From contig CAXTEJ010000008.1 in assembly GCA_964243295.1 (NCBI GenBank), positions 27,295-91,294 on the forward strand: a stretch of DNA of 64,000 bases. The letters are read 5' to 3'. The notes under the pieces were generated by a model. The model was not told where the DNA came from and made no database searches. It saw only the letters and a program-made list of their open reading frames with translations. This stretch comes from CAXTEJ01 sp964243295. Lineage in GTDB: Bacteria; Actinomycetota; Actinomycetes; Actinomycetales; Angustibacteraceae. A program made the translations under genes and the position numbers. Positions 24,026 through 32,130 of the stretch are shown here, piece after piece (within the stretch, counting starts at the first letter, position 1; each line of letters opens with the position of its first letter).

Positions 24026-24892
24026 ATGTCACCCTCGTCAGCCGTGGCACGTCAGCAGCGCGAGCGCCCGGTCGGCACCATCACGAGGGGCACGACGAAC
24101 CCCAACCGGCTGCGCCGCGCCGACCGCTGGCTGTGCTCGGCGCACGCGCCGCGGCTGCGCGCCGCCGCCGACCCGCTGGTCGTCGACCTCGGCTACGGCG
24201 CCACGCCCGTCACCGCCGTCGAGCTGCTCCACCGACTGCGCCGTGTGCGCGCCGACGTGGAGGTCGTGGGCATCGAGATCGACCCCGCCCGCGTGGCCGC
24301 GGCGCGCCCGCTGACCGCGCCGGGCCTGACGTTCGCCCTCGGCGGCTTCGAGGTGCCGCTGCCCGGCGGTCGCCGGCCGGTCGTCGTCCGGGCGTTCAAC
24401 GTGCTGCGCCAGTACGACGAGTCGCAGGTGGCAGCGGCGTGGGACACCGTGCTGGGCCGGCTCGCAACCGGCGGCCTGCTGGTCGACGGCACGTGCGACG
24501 AGCTCGGCCGGCTCGCGAGCTGGGTCGACGTGCGGCCCGGCGCCGGGCCGGTCTCGCTCACGCTGTCAATGCGCCTCACCGGGCTCGAGAAGCCGTCACA
24601 GGTGGCCGAGCGGCTGCCCAAGGCGCTGATCCACCGCAACGTGCCGGGCGAGCCGGTGCACGCGTGGCTGCAGGCGCTCGACCGCGCCTTTGCACACGCC
24701 TCGCCGCTGCAGCCGTACGGCGCTCGGCAGCGGTTCGCCGCCGCGGTCGGTGCCCTGCGCACCGACGGCTGGCCGGTGCTGGGGAGCGCAGCCCGGTGGC
24801 GGCTGGGCGAGGTGGGCGTGGCGTGGGACGCGGTGGCGCCCTTGGTTCAGCGACCGGTTCAGCGGGAGCCGCCCGTCAGCAGCAGCCGGTGA
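24026..24892 (+). CDS. Class I SAM-dependent methyltransferase-like protein
   Basis: This 288-residue protein has the Rossmann motif I of SAM methyltransferases, LVVDLGYGATPVTAVEL, then VVGIEIDPARVAAARPL (acidic residue that binds the ribose) and VVVRAFNVLRQYDESQV. A following GGLLVDGTCDELG segment is typical of the end of the fold. The substrate is unknown. It is divergent from the GH31-like gene and its 3' end overlaps the dacB-like gene by 17 bp on the other strand. The start is taken as the ATG at 24026. Confidence 0.7.
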   Translation: MSPSSAVARQQRERPVGTITRGTTNPNRLRRADRWLCSAHAPRLRAAADPLVVDLGYGATPVTAVELLHRLRRVRADVEVVGIEIDPARVAAARPLTAPGLTFALGGFEVPLPGGRRPVVVRAFNVLRQYDESQVAAAWDTVLGRLATGGLLVDGTCDELGRLASWVDVRPGAGPVSLTLSMRLTGLEKPSQVAERLPKALIHRNVPGEPVHAWLQALDRAFAHASPLQPYGARQRFAAAVGALRTDGWPVLGSAARWRLGEVGVAWDAVAPLVQRPVQREPPVSSSR

Positions 24893-26399
24893 CCGTCGCG
24901 GCGAGCGCGTCGACGCGGGCCCGCAGGGTCGCCCCGGCGCCACGGCCGTTGACGACGAACGCGAAGGCCTTGACCTGGCCCGCGGCGTCGGTGGTCCAGC
25001 CGGCGAGCGCGACGGCCTGGCCGAGCGTTCCGGTCTTGGCGTGCACCCGGCCGACCGCGCAGCGCGCCGAGCCGCTGGTGTAGCGGCCCTCGAGCGTGCC
25101 CGAGACGCCGCCGACGGGCAGGGCGGTCAGTGCCGCCGCCCGCAGCGCCGGCTGCCCCGGGTCGAGCATGTGGGTGACGAGGGCGACCAGCTGGGAGGGG
25201 CTGAGCCGGTCGGCGTAGGACAGCCCGCTGCCGTCGTACAGCTGGGTGGGGCGAAGCAGCAGGTCCTGGCTCGCGGCGGCCTGCTGCTGGGCGAGCGCGG
25301 CGCCCGACCAGGTGGGTGGCTGGCCGGCGCGCACCGCGACGAGCCGGTGCAGCGCCTCGGCGACGTCGTTGTCGCTGGTCAGCAGCATCTGCCGGACGAT
25401 CGCATCGAGCCGCTGCCCGCGCACCGAGGCGATCGCCGGTGCCCCGGCGACCGCGCGGCCACGCCCGACACCGGCGACCGCGATGCCGGCCACCGTGAGC
25501 CGGGCGGCGAAGGCGGCCCCGGCGTCGAGGCTGGTGTCGGCGGTGTTGCGCCCGTCGACGACCAGGGCGCGGACGGCGCGCACCTCGCCGGGCACGTAGC
25601 CGGGCTTCCAGCCCCGCGCGTTCGAGGGGGCCGGGAACAGCGAGTCGTCGACCCAGACGCGGGCGCGCGTGACGCCGTGCAGCCGCAGCGTCGCGGCAGT
25701 GGTCGTCGCGAGCGTCGTGAGGTCGGCGCCGCGCAGGCTCGGGTCGCCGCCGCCGACGAGCACGACCTGGCCCCATGACGTGCCGCGGCGCACCGTCGTC
25801 GCGAAGCGGTGGCCGGGGCCGTAGCCGCCGAGGGCGTTGACCGCGGTCACGAGCTTGGTGGTCGATGCCGGCTGCATCATCGCCGTGCCCCGCGTCGACC
25901 AGATCACCCGCCCCGACGCGACGTCGACGACCTGGCCGGCGAGGCCGTCGCCGAACGCGGCGGGCGTGGCGCGCGCGGTCAGCGCCCGCGCCATGCGCGC
26001 GTCGGCGGCCGAGAGCACCGGTGCCGGAGTCGGTGTCGGCGTCGGTGTCGGTGTCGGCGTCGGCGTTGGCGTTGGCGTCGGCGTCGGCGTTGGCGTTGGC
26101 GTCGGCGTCGGCCGCAGCGTCGGCAGCGTCGTGGGGGTCGGCAGCGTCGTGGGGGTCGGCAGCGCCGGGGCCGGCGTGGCGGTCGGTGTCACGGCGGCGG
26201 CCGGTGCCGACGTCCGGATCGCGACGTTGCCCAGCTGCGTGGTCTGGTCGGTGGCCTGCGCCGGAGTGCCGGCCACGGTGAGGACCGCGGCGACGAGGGT
26301 GGCGCCGGTGGCCCCCGCACCCACGCGGGTGGCGGCCCGCCGCAGCGGCGAGCGGCCGGGGCGACGCGGTGTCGGGGCGAAGGCACCGCTGCGTCGCAT
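24876..26399 (-). CDS. dacB: D-alanyl-D-alanine carboxypeptidase/endopeptidase (PBP4 type)
   Basis: This exported 507-residue enzyme trims or cleaves peptidoglycan cross-links. The serine-peptidase motifs are SxxK in QPASTTKLV (near residue 177), SDN in LLTSDNDVAEAL (near 342) and KTG in HAKTGTLGQ (near 453). The N-terminus has a basic stretch and a hydrophobic segment ending at AQA, fitting a signal peptide. Between signal and catalytic domain is a long (Pro-Thr) linker encoded by a 14-fold hexanucleotide repeat, perhaps reaching through the wall. The ATG at 26399 is chosen because it opens the signal peptide. Confidence 0.9.
   Translation of the reverse strand: MRRSGAFAPTPRRPGRSPLRRAATRVGAGATGATLVAAVLTVAGTPAQATDQTTQLGNVAIRTSAPAAAVTPTATPAPALPTPTTLPTPTTLPTLRPTPTPTPTPTPTPTPTPTPTPTPTPTPTPAPVLSAADARMARALTARATPAAFGDGLAGQVVDVASGRVIWSTRGTAMMQPASTTKLVTAVNALGGYGPGHRFATTVRRGTSWGQVVLVGGGDPSLRGADLTTLATTTAATLRLHGVTRARVWVDDSLFPAPSNARGWKPGYVPGEVRAVRALVVDGRNTADTSLDAGAAFAARLTVAGIAVAGVGRGRAVAGAPAIASVRGQRLDAIVRQMLLTSDNDVAEALHRLVAVRAGQPPTWSGAALAQQQAAASQDLLLRPTQLYDGSGLSYADRLSPSQLVALVTHMLDPGQPALRAAALTALPVGGVSGTLEGRYTSGSARCAVGRVHAKTGTLGQAVALAGWTTDAAGQVKAFAFVVNGRGAGATLRARVDALAATVTGCC
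26029..26112 (+). repeat. Hexanucleotide repeat (GTYGGN)14 inside dacB
   Basis: Fourteen in-frame 6-bp units of GTCGGT, GTCGGC or GTTGGC encode the Pro-Thr linker on the minus strand. A longer direct repeat with GTCGGCAGCGTCGT follows to about 26165. Because the unit is 6 bp, copy-number changes would lengthen or shorten the linker without breaking the frame. Confidence 0.9.
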
Positions 26400-26506
26400 G
26401 GGCGAATCGTGCCATCCGCGAACGCGACATCGACAGCTGCCCCGCCGCGCGCCGCAAGACCCATACTGGGCGCCATGATCCAACCGACGGCACCCCGGTG
26501 CGGCGG

Positions 26507-28087
26507 GTGAGCGCCGGCGCCGTGGCAGCCAGGGACATCACGACAGGCCCCGACCTGGAGGCCTACCTCGACGACCTCGAGCTGCTCCCGTACGACGATC
26601 CCGAAGCCGCCGGCGAGCCGGCCCTGCGCTGCGGTCGGCTGGCCGTCGCGCTCGGCCGCGAGGACCTCGTGCAGCGCTCGCGACTCGTGCACGCCGACGT
26701 CATCGGCCGAGGCGGCGACACCGCGGGCGCGGCCCTGATCGTCCGCCAGGTCGGTGCGTGGGCCGTGGCCCACGCCGACACCCATCTGCAGGCCCGGGCG
26801 CAGCGGCTGCTCAGCGCGTTCTTCTCCCGCGTCGGCGACATGACGGCCTCACTCGAGCACGCGGTCCGCGCGAACGAGCTGCTCGGTCCGGACGCGCTGC
26901 CCCGCCTGCGCGCCGACCACCTGATGACGCTGGCCGTGGCGCTGGCGCGCACCGGCTCCTTCGACGCCGCGCGCGACCGCCTGGGGGCCGTCCTGCGGAT
27001 CGCCGACGCCGCCGACGACGTCCTGCTGCGCCTCGCCTCGCTCAACAACCTGGCGTTCATCGAGTACTGGGCCGGCGAGCCGCAGGCCTCGATGGTGGCC
27101 GCCCGCCGCATGCAGGACGTCGCGAAGCGGCACGGCATGGCTCTGGACGCCGCCTACCTCGACACCGTCGCGCGCGCCCAGATGCTGCTCGGCCAGTACG
27201 CCGCCGCCGAGCGGACGCTGCTGCCCCTGCTGCCCGGCGCACCGGGGCAGGAGGGGCTGATCGCCGACAGCGACGACGTGGCGGAGGTGCTGCTCACGCT
27301 GGCCGAGTGCCAGCGGATGGTCGGTGACACCGAGCGTGCCCAACGCAGCCTCGACCAGGCCGTCGCGCTGTGCGAGGAGCGCGACCTGCAGGACGTGCTG
27401 ACGCGGATCATGCAGGAGCAGGCGGCCGTCTTCGCCGCGCAGGGCCGCTTCCCCGAGGCGTACGAGCAGCACGTGCAGTTCCACGAGGCCACCGAGGCGC
27501 TGAACTCCAGCGAGCGGGACGCCCGCGCCCGCACCCTCGAAGCCGTGTTCGAGACCGAGGAGGCCCAGCGCAGCAGCCGGCAGTTCCGCGAGATGTCGCT
27601 GCGCGACCCGCTGACGGGCCTGTACAACCGCCGGTACGTCGACGACCGGCTGCCCGCCCTCATCACCCGCTCGCGCGACGAGGCCTCGGCCCTGTCGGTG
27701 GCGCTCGTCGACGTCGACCACTTCAAGCGGGTCAACGACCGGCTGTCCCACGATGTCGGCGACGTCGTGCTGCGCCGGCTGGCCGAGCTGCTGCAGCCGG
27801 GCCTCGCGGACGGCTTCGTCGCGCGCATGGGCGGCGAGGAGTTCCTGCTCGTCCTGCCCGGCCTGGACGTCGGCACCGCCGTCGGCCTGTGCGACCAGCT
27901 GCGCCAGCGGGTGCAGGACGACCCCTGGGAGGCGCTCGGCGGCATGGGCCTGACCGTCAGCGCCGGCGTCGCCGGCTCGTTCGGCGGTGCCGCCAGCCCC
28001 GGCCAGCTGCTCAGCGCCGCCGACGCGCGCCTGTACGCCTCCAAGAACGGCGGCCGCAACCGCGTCACAGGCGACCCGGTGGCCTGA
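26507..28087 (+). CDS. Diguanylate cyclase (TPR-like N-terminus, GGDEF domain)
   Basis: This ~526-residue protein makes c-di-GMP. Residues ~40-340 are helical TPR-like repeats with no membrane segment, so it is cytosolic. The C-terminal GGDEF domain shows RDPLTGLYNRRYVD, VALVDVDHFKRVND and the active-site MGGEEF starting near residue 442. The RxxD inhibitory site expected about five residues before GGEEF is absent (LADGFVARM), so product inhibition may be weak. The start is uncertain: GTGs at 26498, 26507 and 26522 are all in frame. It is divergent from dacB. A c-di-GMP-binding anti-sigma homologue is encoded at 44320. Confidence 0.88.
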   Translation: MSAGAVAARDITTGPDLEAYLDDLELLPYDDPEAAGEPALRCGRLAVALGREDLVQRSRLVHADVIGRGGDTAGAALIVRQVGAWAVAHADTHLQARAQRLLSAFFSRVGDMTASLEHAVRANELLGPDALPRLRADHLMTLAVALARTGSFDAARDRLGAVLRIADAADDVLLRLASLNNLAFIEYWAGEPQASMVAARRMQDVAKRHGMALDAAYLDTVARAQMLLGQYAAAERTLLPLLPGAPGQEGLIADSDDVAEVLLTLAECQRMVGDTERAQRSLDQAVALCEERDLQDVLTRIMQEQAAVFAAQGRFPEAYEQHVQFHEATEALNSSERDARARTLEAVFETEEAQRSSRQFREMSLRDPLTGLYNRRYVDDRLPALITRSRDEASALSVALVDVDHFKRVNDRLSHDVGDVVLRRLAELLQPGLADGFVARMGGEEFLLVLPGLDVGTAVGLCDQLRQRVQDDPWEALGGMGLTVSAGVAGSFGGAASPGQLLSAADARLYASKNGGRNRVTGDPVA

Positions 28088-28484
28088 TTCGCGGTGGCCT
28101 CAGCTGCGGTGGATTCAGCTGCGGTGGCCTCAGCTGCGGTGGCGGCGTCCGGTCGCTGGGCGGGTGCGGAGGTCCGGTGCTGGGCGGGTGCCGACGTCCC
28201 GTGCTGGGCGGGTGCGTTAGGCGTGTTACAGCTGGAACGTCTTCCGAGGTCCTGCCGGCGTCCGGGATGGCCTCGCCGTCCGCCGGTTGAGATGACGCGC
28301 CCTTCCCGCGACGAGCCTGTACTTCCCGCGCCCTGCAGCACGCGTGAAGTCCACCCTCCGCGCGGAAAGCACCCCCGAAGCGACCGCCGTCCCGGGCGCA
28401 CCGTCGCCCACGCCAGTGTCCCGCCGAAATCGCACGGACTCCCGGGCACGCGTCAAGGCCACCATTCGCACGGGAAGCAGCGCG
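28088..28484. repeat. Repeat-rich intergenic region without a convincing gene
   Basis: This 397-bp gap carries three repeat types. A 15-bp unit (GCGGTGGCCTCAGCT) occurs three and a half times from 28091. A 24-bp periodic unit with CTGGGCGGGTGC occurs at 28156, 28180 and 28204. Two 32-bp imperfect copies (26 of 32 identical) begin CACGCGT at 28339 and 28447. Open frames through it are low-complexity and look spurious. The region separates two convergent genes. Confidence 0.75.
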
Positions 28485-29516
28485 TCAGCCCAGCGGTAGG
28501 GCGCGGATCGTGCCGACGGGCTGGCCGTGACCGAGGACGGGGGTCTCGGCGAGGTCGTCGAGCACCTGCGCGGTGACGCCGGCGGCGCGCAGGGCGGCGG
28601 CCATGACGACGGGCCGGGCGCGCTGCGAGCCGTCGGCGATCTTGAGCGCCACGGCGCGGCCGTCGGGCAGCGCGGCGGCGTAGACGGCCTCGGCGCCGTC
28701 CTTGGCGATCAGGCCGGGCACGCCCTCCAGCAGTGCGGTGACGTCCCGGCGGGTGCCGCCGACCCAGCGGGGGTTCGCGCGGATCGCGGCGGCGACCCGG
28801 CCCTCCGGCGCCGCGGGGTCAGCGGTGGCGACGCGCGCGAATGCCCGGGCGAGCCCGGCCAGCGACAGCGCCATGACGGGCGCGCCGCAGCCGTCGACGC
28901 CGGTGGCGCTGACCGGCTCGCCGGCGAGGTCGGCCAGCGTCGTGGCCATCAGCTGCTGCAGCGGGTGGTCGGGCTCGAGGTAGGTGGCGGTGTCCCAGCC
29001 GGCGGCCACGCAGGCCGCGAGCATGCCGGCGTGCTTGCCCGAGCAGTTCTGGGCGAGCGAGCTCGGCGGCTGGTCGGCGCGCACGAACGCCTGCCGCTCG
29101 ATCTCGTCCGACGGCAGGTCCGGGGTGTTCTGCAGCGCCTGGACGTCGAGCCCAGCCGACGCGAGCAGCCGGCGCACCCCGTCGAGGTGGAACGGCTCGC
29201 CCGAGTGCGACGACGACGCGAGGGCCAGCAGCTCGCCGTCCAGGTCGAGCCCGGCGCGCAGCATGGCGACCGCCTGCAGCGGCTTGTTGGTCGAGCGCGG
29301 GAACACCGGCGAGGTCACGTCGCCGAGCGCGAGGATCACGCCGTCCGGCCCGAGCACGACGAGCGAGCCGTGGTGCACCGACTCGACGAAGCCTGAGCGC
29401 ACGACCTCGGCGAGCGGGACGGCGGCCGTGAGGGCCGCGCTGGTCGCGGCGGGCTCAGCGGTGGCCTGCCCCGGCGTCGTGGTGGTGGTCAGCGGCGTCG
29501 CGGGGGTCGTCAGCAC
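28485..29516 (-). CDS. Asparaginase (type II-like, asparaginase_II family)
   Basis: This 343-residue protein matches the asparaginase_II family: PLAEVVRSGFVESVHHGSLVV near the N-terminus, STNKPLQAVAML, SSSHSGEPFHL, NCSGKHAGMLAAC and GVDGCGAPV. It would hydrolyse asparagine to aspartate and ammonia. The first ~30 residues are Thr/Ala-rich and not conserved. The GTG at 29516 is chosen because it directly follows the stop of the phosphatase gene upstream (29518), so the pair is probably co-transcribed. Confidence 0.88.
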   Translation of the reverse strand: MLTTPATPLTTTTTPGQATAEPAATSAALTAAVPLAEVVRSGFVESVHHGSLVVLGPDGVILALGDVTSPVFPRSTNKPLQAVAMLRAGLDLDGELLALASSSHSGEPFHLDGVRRLLASAGLDVQALQNTPDLPSDEIERQAFVRADQPPSSLAQNCSGKHAGMLAACVAAGWDTATYLEPDHPLQQLMATTLADLAGEPVSATGVDGCGAPVMALSLAGLARAFARVATADPAAPEGRVAAAIRANPRWVGGTRRDVTALLEGVPGLIAKDGAEAVYAAALPDGRAVALKIADGSQRARPVVMAAALRAAGVTAQVLDDLAETPVLGHGQPVGTIRALPLG

Positions 29517-29517
29517 G

Positions 29518-30135
29518 TCACGACCGTAGTCGCTGCGGGTCAGCCAGTGGGTCTGGCACCGACCCACCCGGCAGCAGCGCCGCGGCGACGGTCTCGACGG
29601 CAGGCTCGAGCAGTCGGCTGACCTCGGCGAACAGTCGCGGCGGTCCCCCCATGGGGTCGGGGACGTCGTCAGCGCCCGGCTGGGGCGGCGCCACCTGACC
29701 GCGCCGCGCCACCCCGAGCCGGGCGAGGGCCCGGACCCGCTCGCCCACCGGCTCCGGCAGCTGCGGCAGCGGCTGCGAGCCCAGCAGCCGGGCCAGCTCG
29801 AGCAGCGTGAACGTGTAGCGCAGCGCCGGGACGTGCGACGCGACGACCAGCGAGCGGTGCTCCAGCGTCGCGGTGAGCACCAGGTCGGCGTCCGCGACGT
29901 CGGCGGGCTCGAGCTGGTGGGCGACGACACCGATCGGGTCGAGCCCGAGCCGTCTGGCCTCTGCCGCCGCACGGTTGGCCATCAGGTGGCCGACCATGGC
30001 GCGGCTGCCGGCCGACGTGATTTCGAGGGCAGGCCCCAGGGCGCCCAACCGGCGCCGGAGCAGCAGCATGGCGAGCGGAGACCGGCACACGTTGCCGGTG
30101 CACACGACGAGCAGGCGCGCCCGGTCAGGATCCAC
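29518..30135 (-). CDS. Low-molecular-weight protein-tyrosine phosphatase-like protein
   Basis: This ~205-residue protein has the LMW-PTP/arsenate reductase P-loop VVCTGNVCRSP near its start with the nucleophile Cys12. The family DPxG-type acid loop is not obvious; a PDPMGG segment near the C-terminus may serve. Relatives dephosphorylate tyrosine kinases that control polysaccharide export, and a polysaccharide locus starts 1.5 kb away, but no tyrosine kinase is in the window. The GTG at 30135 gives a normal N-terminus 19 bp after the cupin gene. Confidence 0.8.
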   Translation of the reverse strand: MDPDRARLLVVCTGNVCRSPLAMLLLRRRLGALGPALEITSAGSRAMVGHLMANRAAAEARRLGLDPIGVVAHQLEPADVADADLVLTATLEHRSLVVASHVPALRYTFTLLELARLLGSQPLPQLPEPVGERVRALARLGVARRGQVAPPQPGADDVPDPMGGPPRLFAEVSRLLEPAVETVAAALLPGGSVPDPLADPQRLRS

Positions 30136-30154
30136 GTCGAAACAGCCTTGGGCG

Positions 30155-30532
30155 TCAGCGCTCGTAGTCGTCGTGGAGCCGCTCGATGTCGTCCTCGTCG
30201 AAGTGCCCGAAGGCGACCTCGAGCAGCCGGCCCGGGCGGTCACCGCTCAGGTTGGCCATGCGGTGCTCGGCCCCCACGGGCACCCAGATCATCTCGCCGA
30301 CCTCGGCGGTCCAGGTGCGGTCGTCGACGGTGATCTCGAACGGCACGTCGAGGATCTGCCACATCTCGCCGCGGTGCTCGTGCTTCTGCAGGCTCAGCCG
30401 GTCGCCGCCGTTGACGGTGATGACCTTGACGGTGCACTGCACGTTGGTCGCGAACTGCTGGAACGACCCCCACGGGCGCTCGACGGCGAACACGTCGGCC
30501 ACGGGTGAGGTGGTGGCGTCGTTGGTGGTCAT
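30155..30532 (-). CDS. Cupin, mannose-6-phosphate isomerase type II-like
   Basis: This 125-residue single-cupin protein matches the C-terminal isomerase domain of type II phosphomannose isomerase: VERPWGSFQQF, then the metal site LQKHEHRGEMWQIL with two His and one Glu, and later GAEHRMAN. It could interconvert fructose 6-phosphate and mannose 6-phosphate, which would feed GDP-mannose to the dehydratase at 31114. A mannose-1-phosphate guanylyltransferase was not seen in the window. It heads a minus-strand run with the phosphatase and asparaginase genes. Confidence 0.8.
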   Translation of the reverse strand: MTTNDATTSPVADVFAVERPWGSFQQFATNVQCTVKVITVNGGDRLSLQKHEHRGEMWQILDVPFEITVDDRTWTAEVGEMIWVPVGAEHRMANLSGDRPGRLLEVAFGHFDEDDIERLHDDYER

Positions 30533-30605
30533 GCAGGGCTCCCTGAGTGGCTCGATGAGGTCACGAGGCTAGACGAGGGAATTGCGGCGTGGGCGCCGTT
30601 CACAG

Positions 30606-30932
30606 CTACCAGGGCCCGTACGGACCAGCGTTGCCACCGCCACGACCCTGCATGTTGCGCAGCGCCGGCTTCACGTCGACGAGGTAGACGGCAGCGGCGA
30701 CGAAGGCGATGATGTTGAGGAAGCCGAGCGCGTTGCCGTTGAACGAGATGAACCCGATCGCCGTCGCGATGGCCAGGATGATCAGCCACTTCTGCTTGGT
30801 CAGCTTGCCCGCGGCCGTGAACGCGTCGGCACGGCGGCGGATGCAGTCGACGAGGGCGTAGGCCTGGGTGGCGAACGCCGCGATCCCCAGCACCAGGAAC
30901 ACGACGGCCTGCGCCGAGGAGACATCCACCAT
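30606..30932 (-). CDS. DUF2516-family membrane protein
   Basis: This 108-residue protein has an N-terminal membrane helix (AVVFLVLGIAAFATQAYALVD), a short basic loop and two further hydrophobic stretches, matching the actinobacterial DUF2516 family (compare Rv0476). Its function is unknown. A TAGACT -10 hexamer ends 6 bases before the ATG, so the message is probably leaderless. In M. tuberculosis the relative lies close to an XRE regulator gene (Rv0474); here the XRE gene is 13 kb away, behind polysaccharide genes. Confidence 0.85.
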   Translation of the reverse strand: MVDVSSAQAVVFLVLGIAAFATQAYALVDCIRRRADAFTAAGKLTKQKWLIILAIATAIGFISFNGNALGFLNIIAFVAAAVYLVDVKPALRNMQGRGGGNAGPYGPW

Positions 30933-30938
30933 GTCGTC

Positions 30939-30944
30939 AGTCTA
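30939..30944 (-). promoter_or_regulatory. -10 hexamer of a leaderless DUF2516 message (candidate)
   Basis: TAGACT on the minus strand fits the actinobacterial -10 consensus. Six bases (GACGAC) separate it from the ATG, so transcription should start at or within a base of the start codon. Confidence 0.5.
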
Positions 30945-31113
30945 GGTGAGCCGCCCGGCCCGCGGTCTGCGCCGACGCATTCGTCCCGGACGGCGGCGCG
31001 CGCGGCGCGTCCGCGCCGGGAGGGCAGATCGACTGGCGTACCCTGGCACGGCGTCGCGGTCGACACAAAGACCGCGCGCGTCCTGGACCGCCACAGAACC
31101 GGAGCAGCTGATC

Positions 31114-32130
31114 ATGACCACCAAGAAGGCCCTCATCACCGGGATCACCGGTCAGGACGGCTCTTATCTGGCGGAGCTGCTGCTGGACAAGGGCTACGAG
31201 GTGCACGGCATCATCCGCCGCGCGTCCACCTTCAACACCGACCGGATCGACCACATCTACCAGGACCCGCACGACCGCGACCAGCGCCTGGTGCTGCACC
31301 ACGGCGACCTGTCGGACGGCGTCATGCTGGTCAACCTGATGCGCGACGTCGCCCCGGCTGAGGTCTACCACCTGGGTGCGCAGAGCCACGTCAAGGTCTC
31401 GTTCGAGATGCCCGAGTACACCGGCGACGTGACGGGCGTCGGCACGATCCGGCTGCTCGAGGCGATCCGCGCGTCCGGCGTCGACACCCGGTTCTACCAG
31501 GCGAGCTCGTCGGAGATGTTCGGCTCGACGCCGCCGCCGCAGAACGAGGACACCCCGTTCCACCCCCGCAGCCCGTACGGCTGCGCGAAGGTCTACTCCT
31601 ACTGGGCCACCGTGAACTACCGCGAGGCCTACGGCATGCACGCCACCAACGGGATCCTGTTCAACCACGAGAGCCCCCGTCGCGGCGAGACCTTCGTCAC
31701 CCGCAAGATCACGCGCGCCGTGGCGCGCATCGCCGCCGGCATGCAGGACGCGCTCTACCTCGGCAACCTCGACGCCGTCCGCGACTGGGGCTACGCCAAG
31801 GAGTACGTCGAGGCGCAGTGGCTCATGCTGCAGCAGGACACCGCTGACGACTACGTGGTCGCCACCGGCCAGGCCGGTACGGTCCGCGACTTCTGCCAGG
31901 TCTCGTTCGCCCGCGCCGACCTCGACTACGAGAAGTACGTGCGCACCGACAGCCGGTACGAGCGGCCCTCCGAGGTCGACGCCCTCATCGGTGACTCCTC
32001 CAAGGCGCAGCGCCAGCTGGGCTGGAAGGCCGAGACGGACTGGCGTGCGCTGGCCGAGCTGATGGTCGATGCCGACCGCGCGCTGCTGGACGACCAGCTC
32101 ACCGGCAAGAGCGTGCGCATCGACCGATGA
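31114..32130 (+). CDS. gmd: GDP-mannose 4,6-dehydratase
   Basis: Gmd converts GDP-mannose to GDP-4-keto-6-deoxymannose, the first step to GDP-fucose. The 338-residue extended SDR has the NADP site ITGITGQDGSYLAELLL, the family RRASTFNTDRIDH, the active-site SSSEMFG and YGCAKVYSYW (catalytic Tyr and Lys), and FNHESPRRGETFVTRKI. It pairs with GDP-fucose synthase at 40844. It opens the polysaccharide locus and overlaps the next glycosyltransferase by 4 bp. Confidence 0.96.
   Translation: MTTKKALITGITGQDGSYLAELLLDKGYEVHGIIRRASTFNTDRIDHIYQDPHDRDQRLVLHHGDLSDGVMLVNLMRDVAPAEVYHLGAQSHVKVSFEMPEYTGDVTGVGTIRLLEAIRASGVDTRFYQASSSEMFGSTPPPQNEDTPFHPRSPYGCAKVYSYWATVNYREAYGMHATNGILFNHESPRRGETFVTRKITRAVARIAAGMQDALYLGNLDAVRDWGYAKEYVEAQWLMLQQDTADDYVVATGQAGTVRDFCQVSFARADLDYEKYVRTDSRYERPSEVDALIGDSSKAQRQLGWKAETDWRALAELMVDADRALLDDQLTGKSVRIDR

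Noticed and set aside
26029..26112. Non-coding microsatellite
   Set aside because: It is in frame within dacB and encodes a regular Pro-Thr linker.
28094..28576. A 160-codon open frame through the repeat region
   Set aside because: It is made of tandem repeats plus antisense of the asparaginase 3' end and has no ribosome-binding site or homology.
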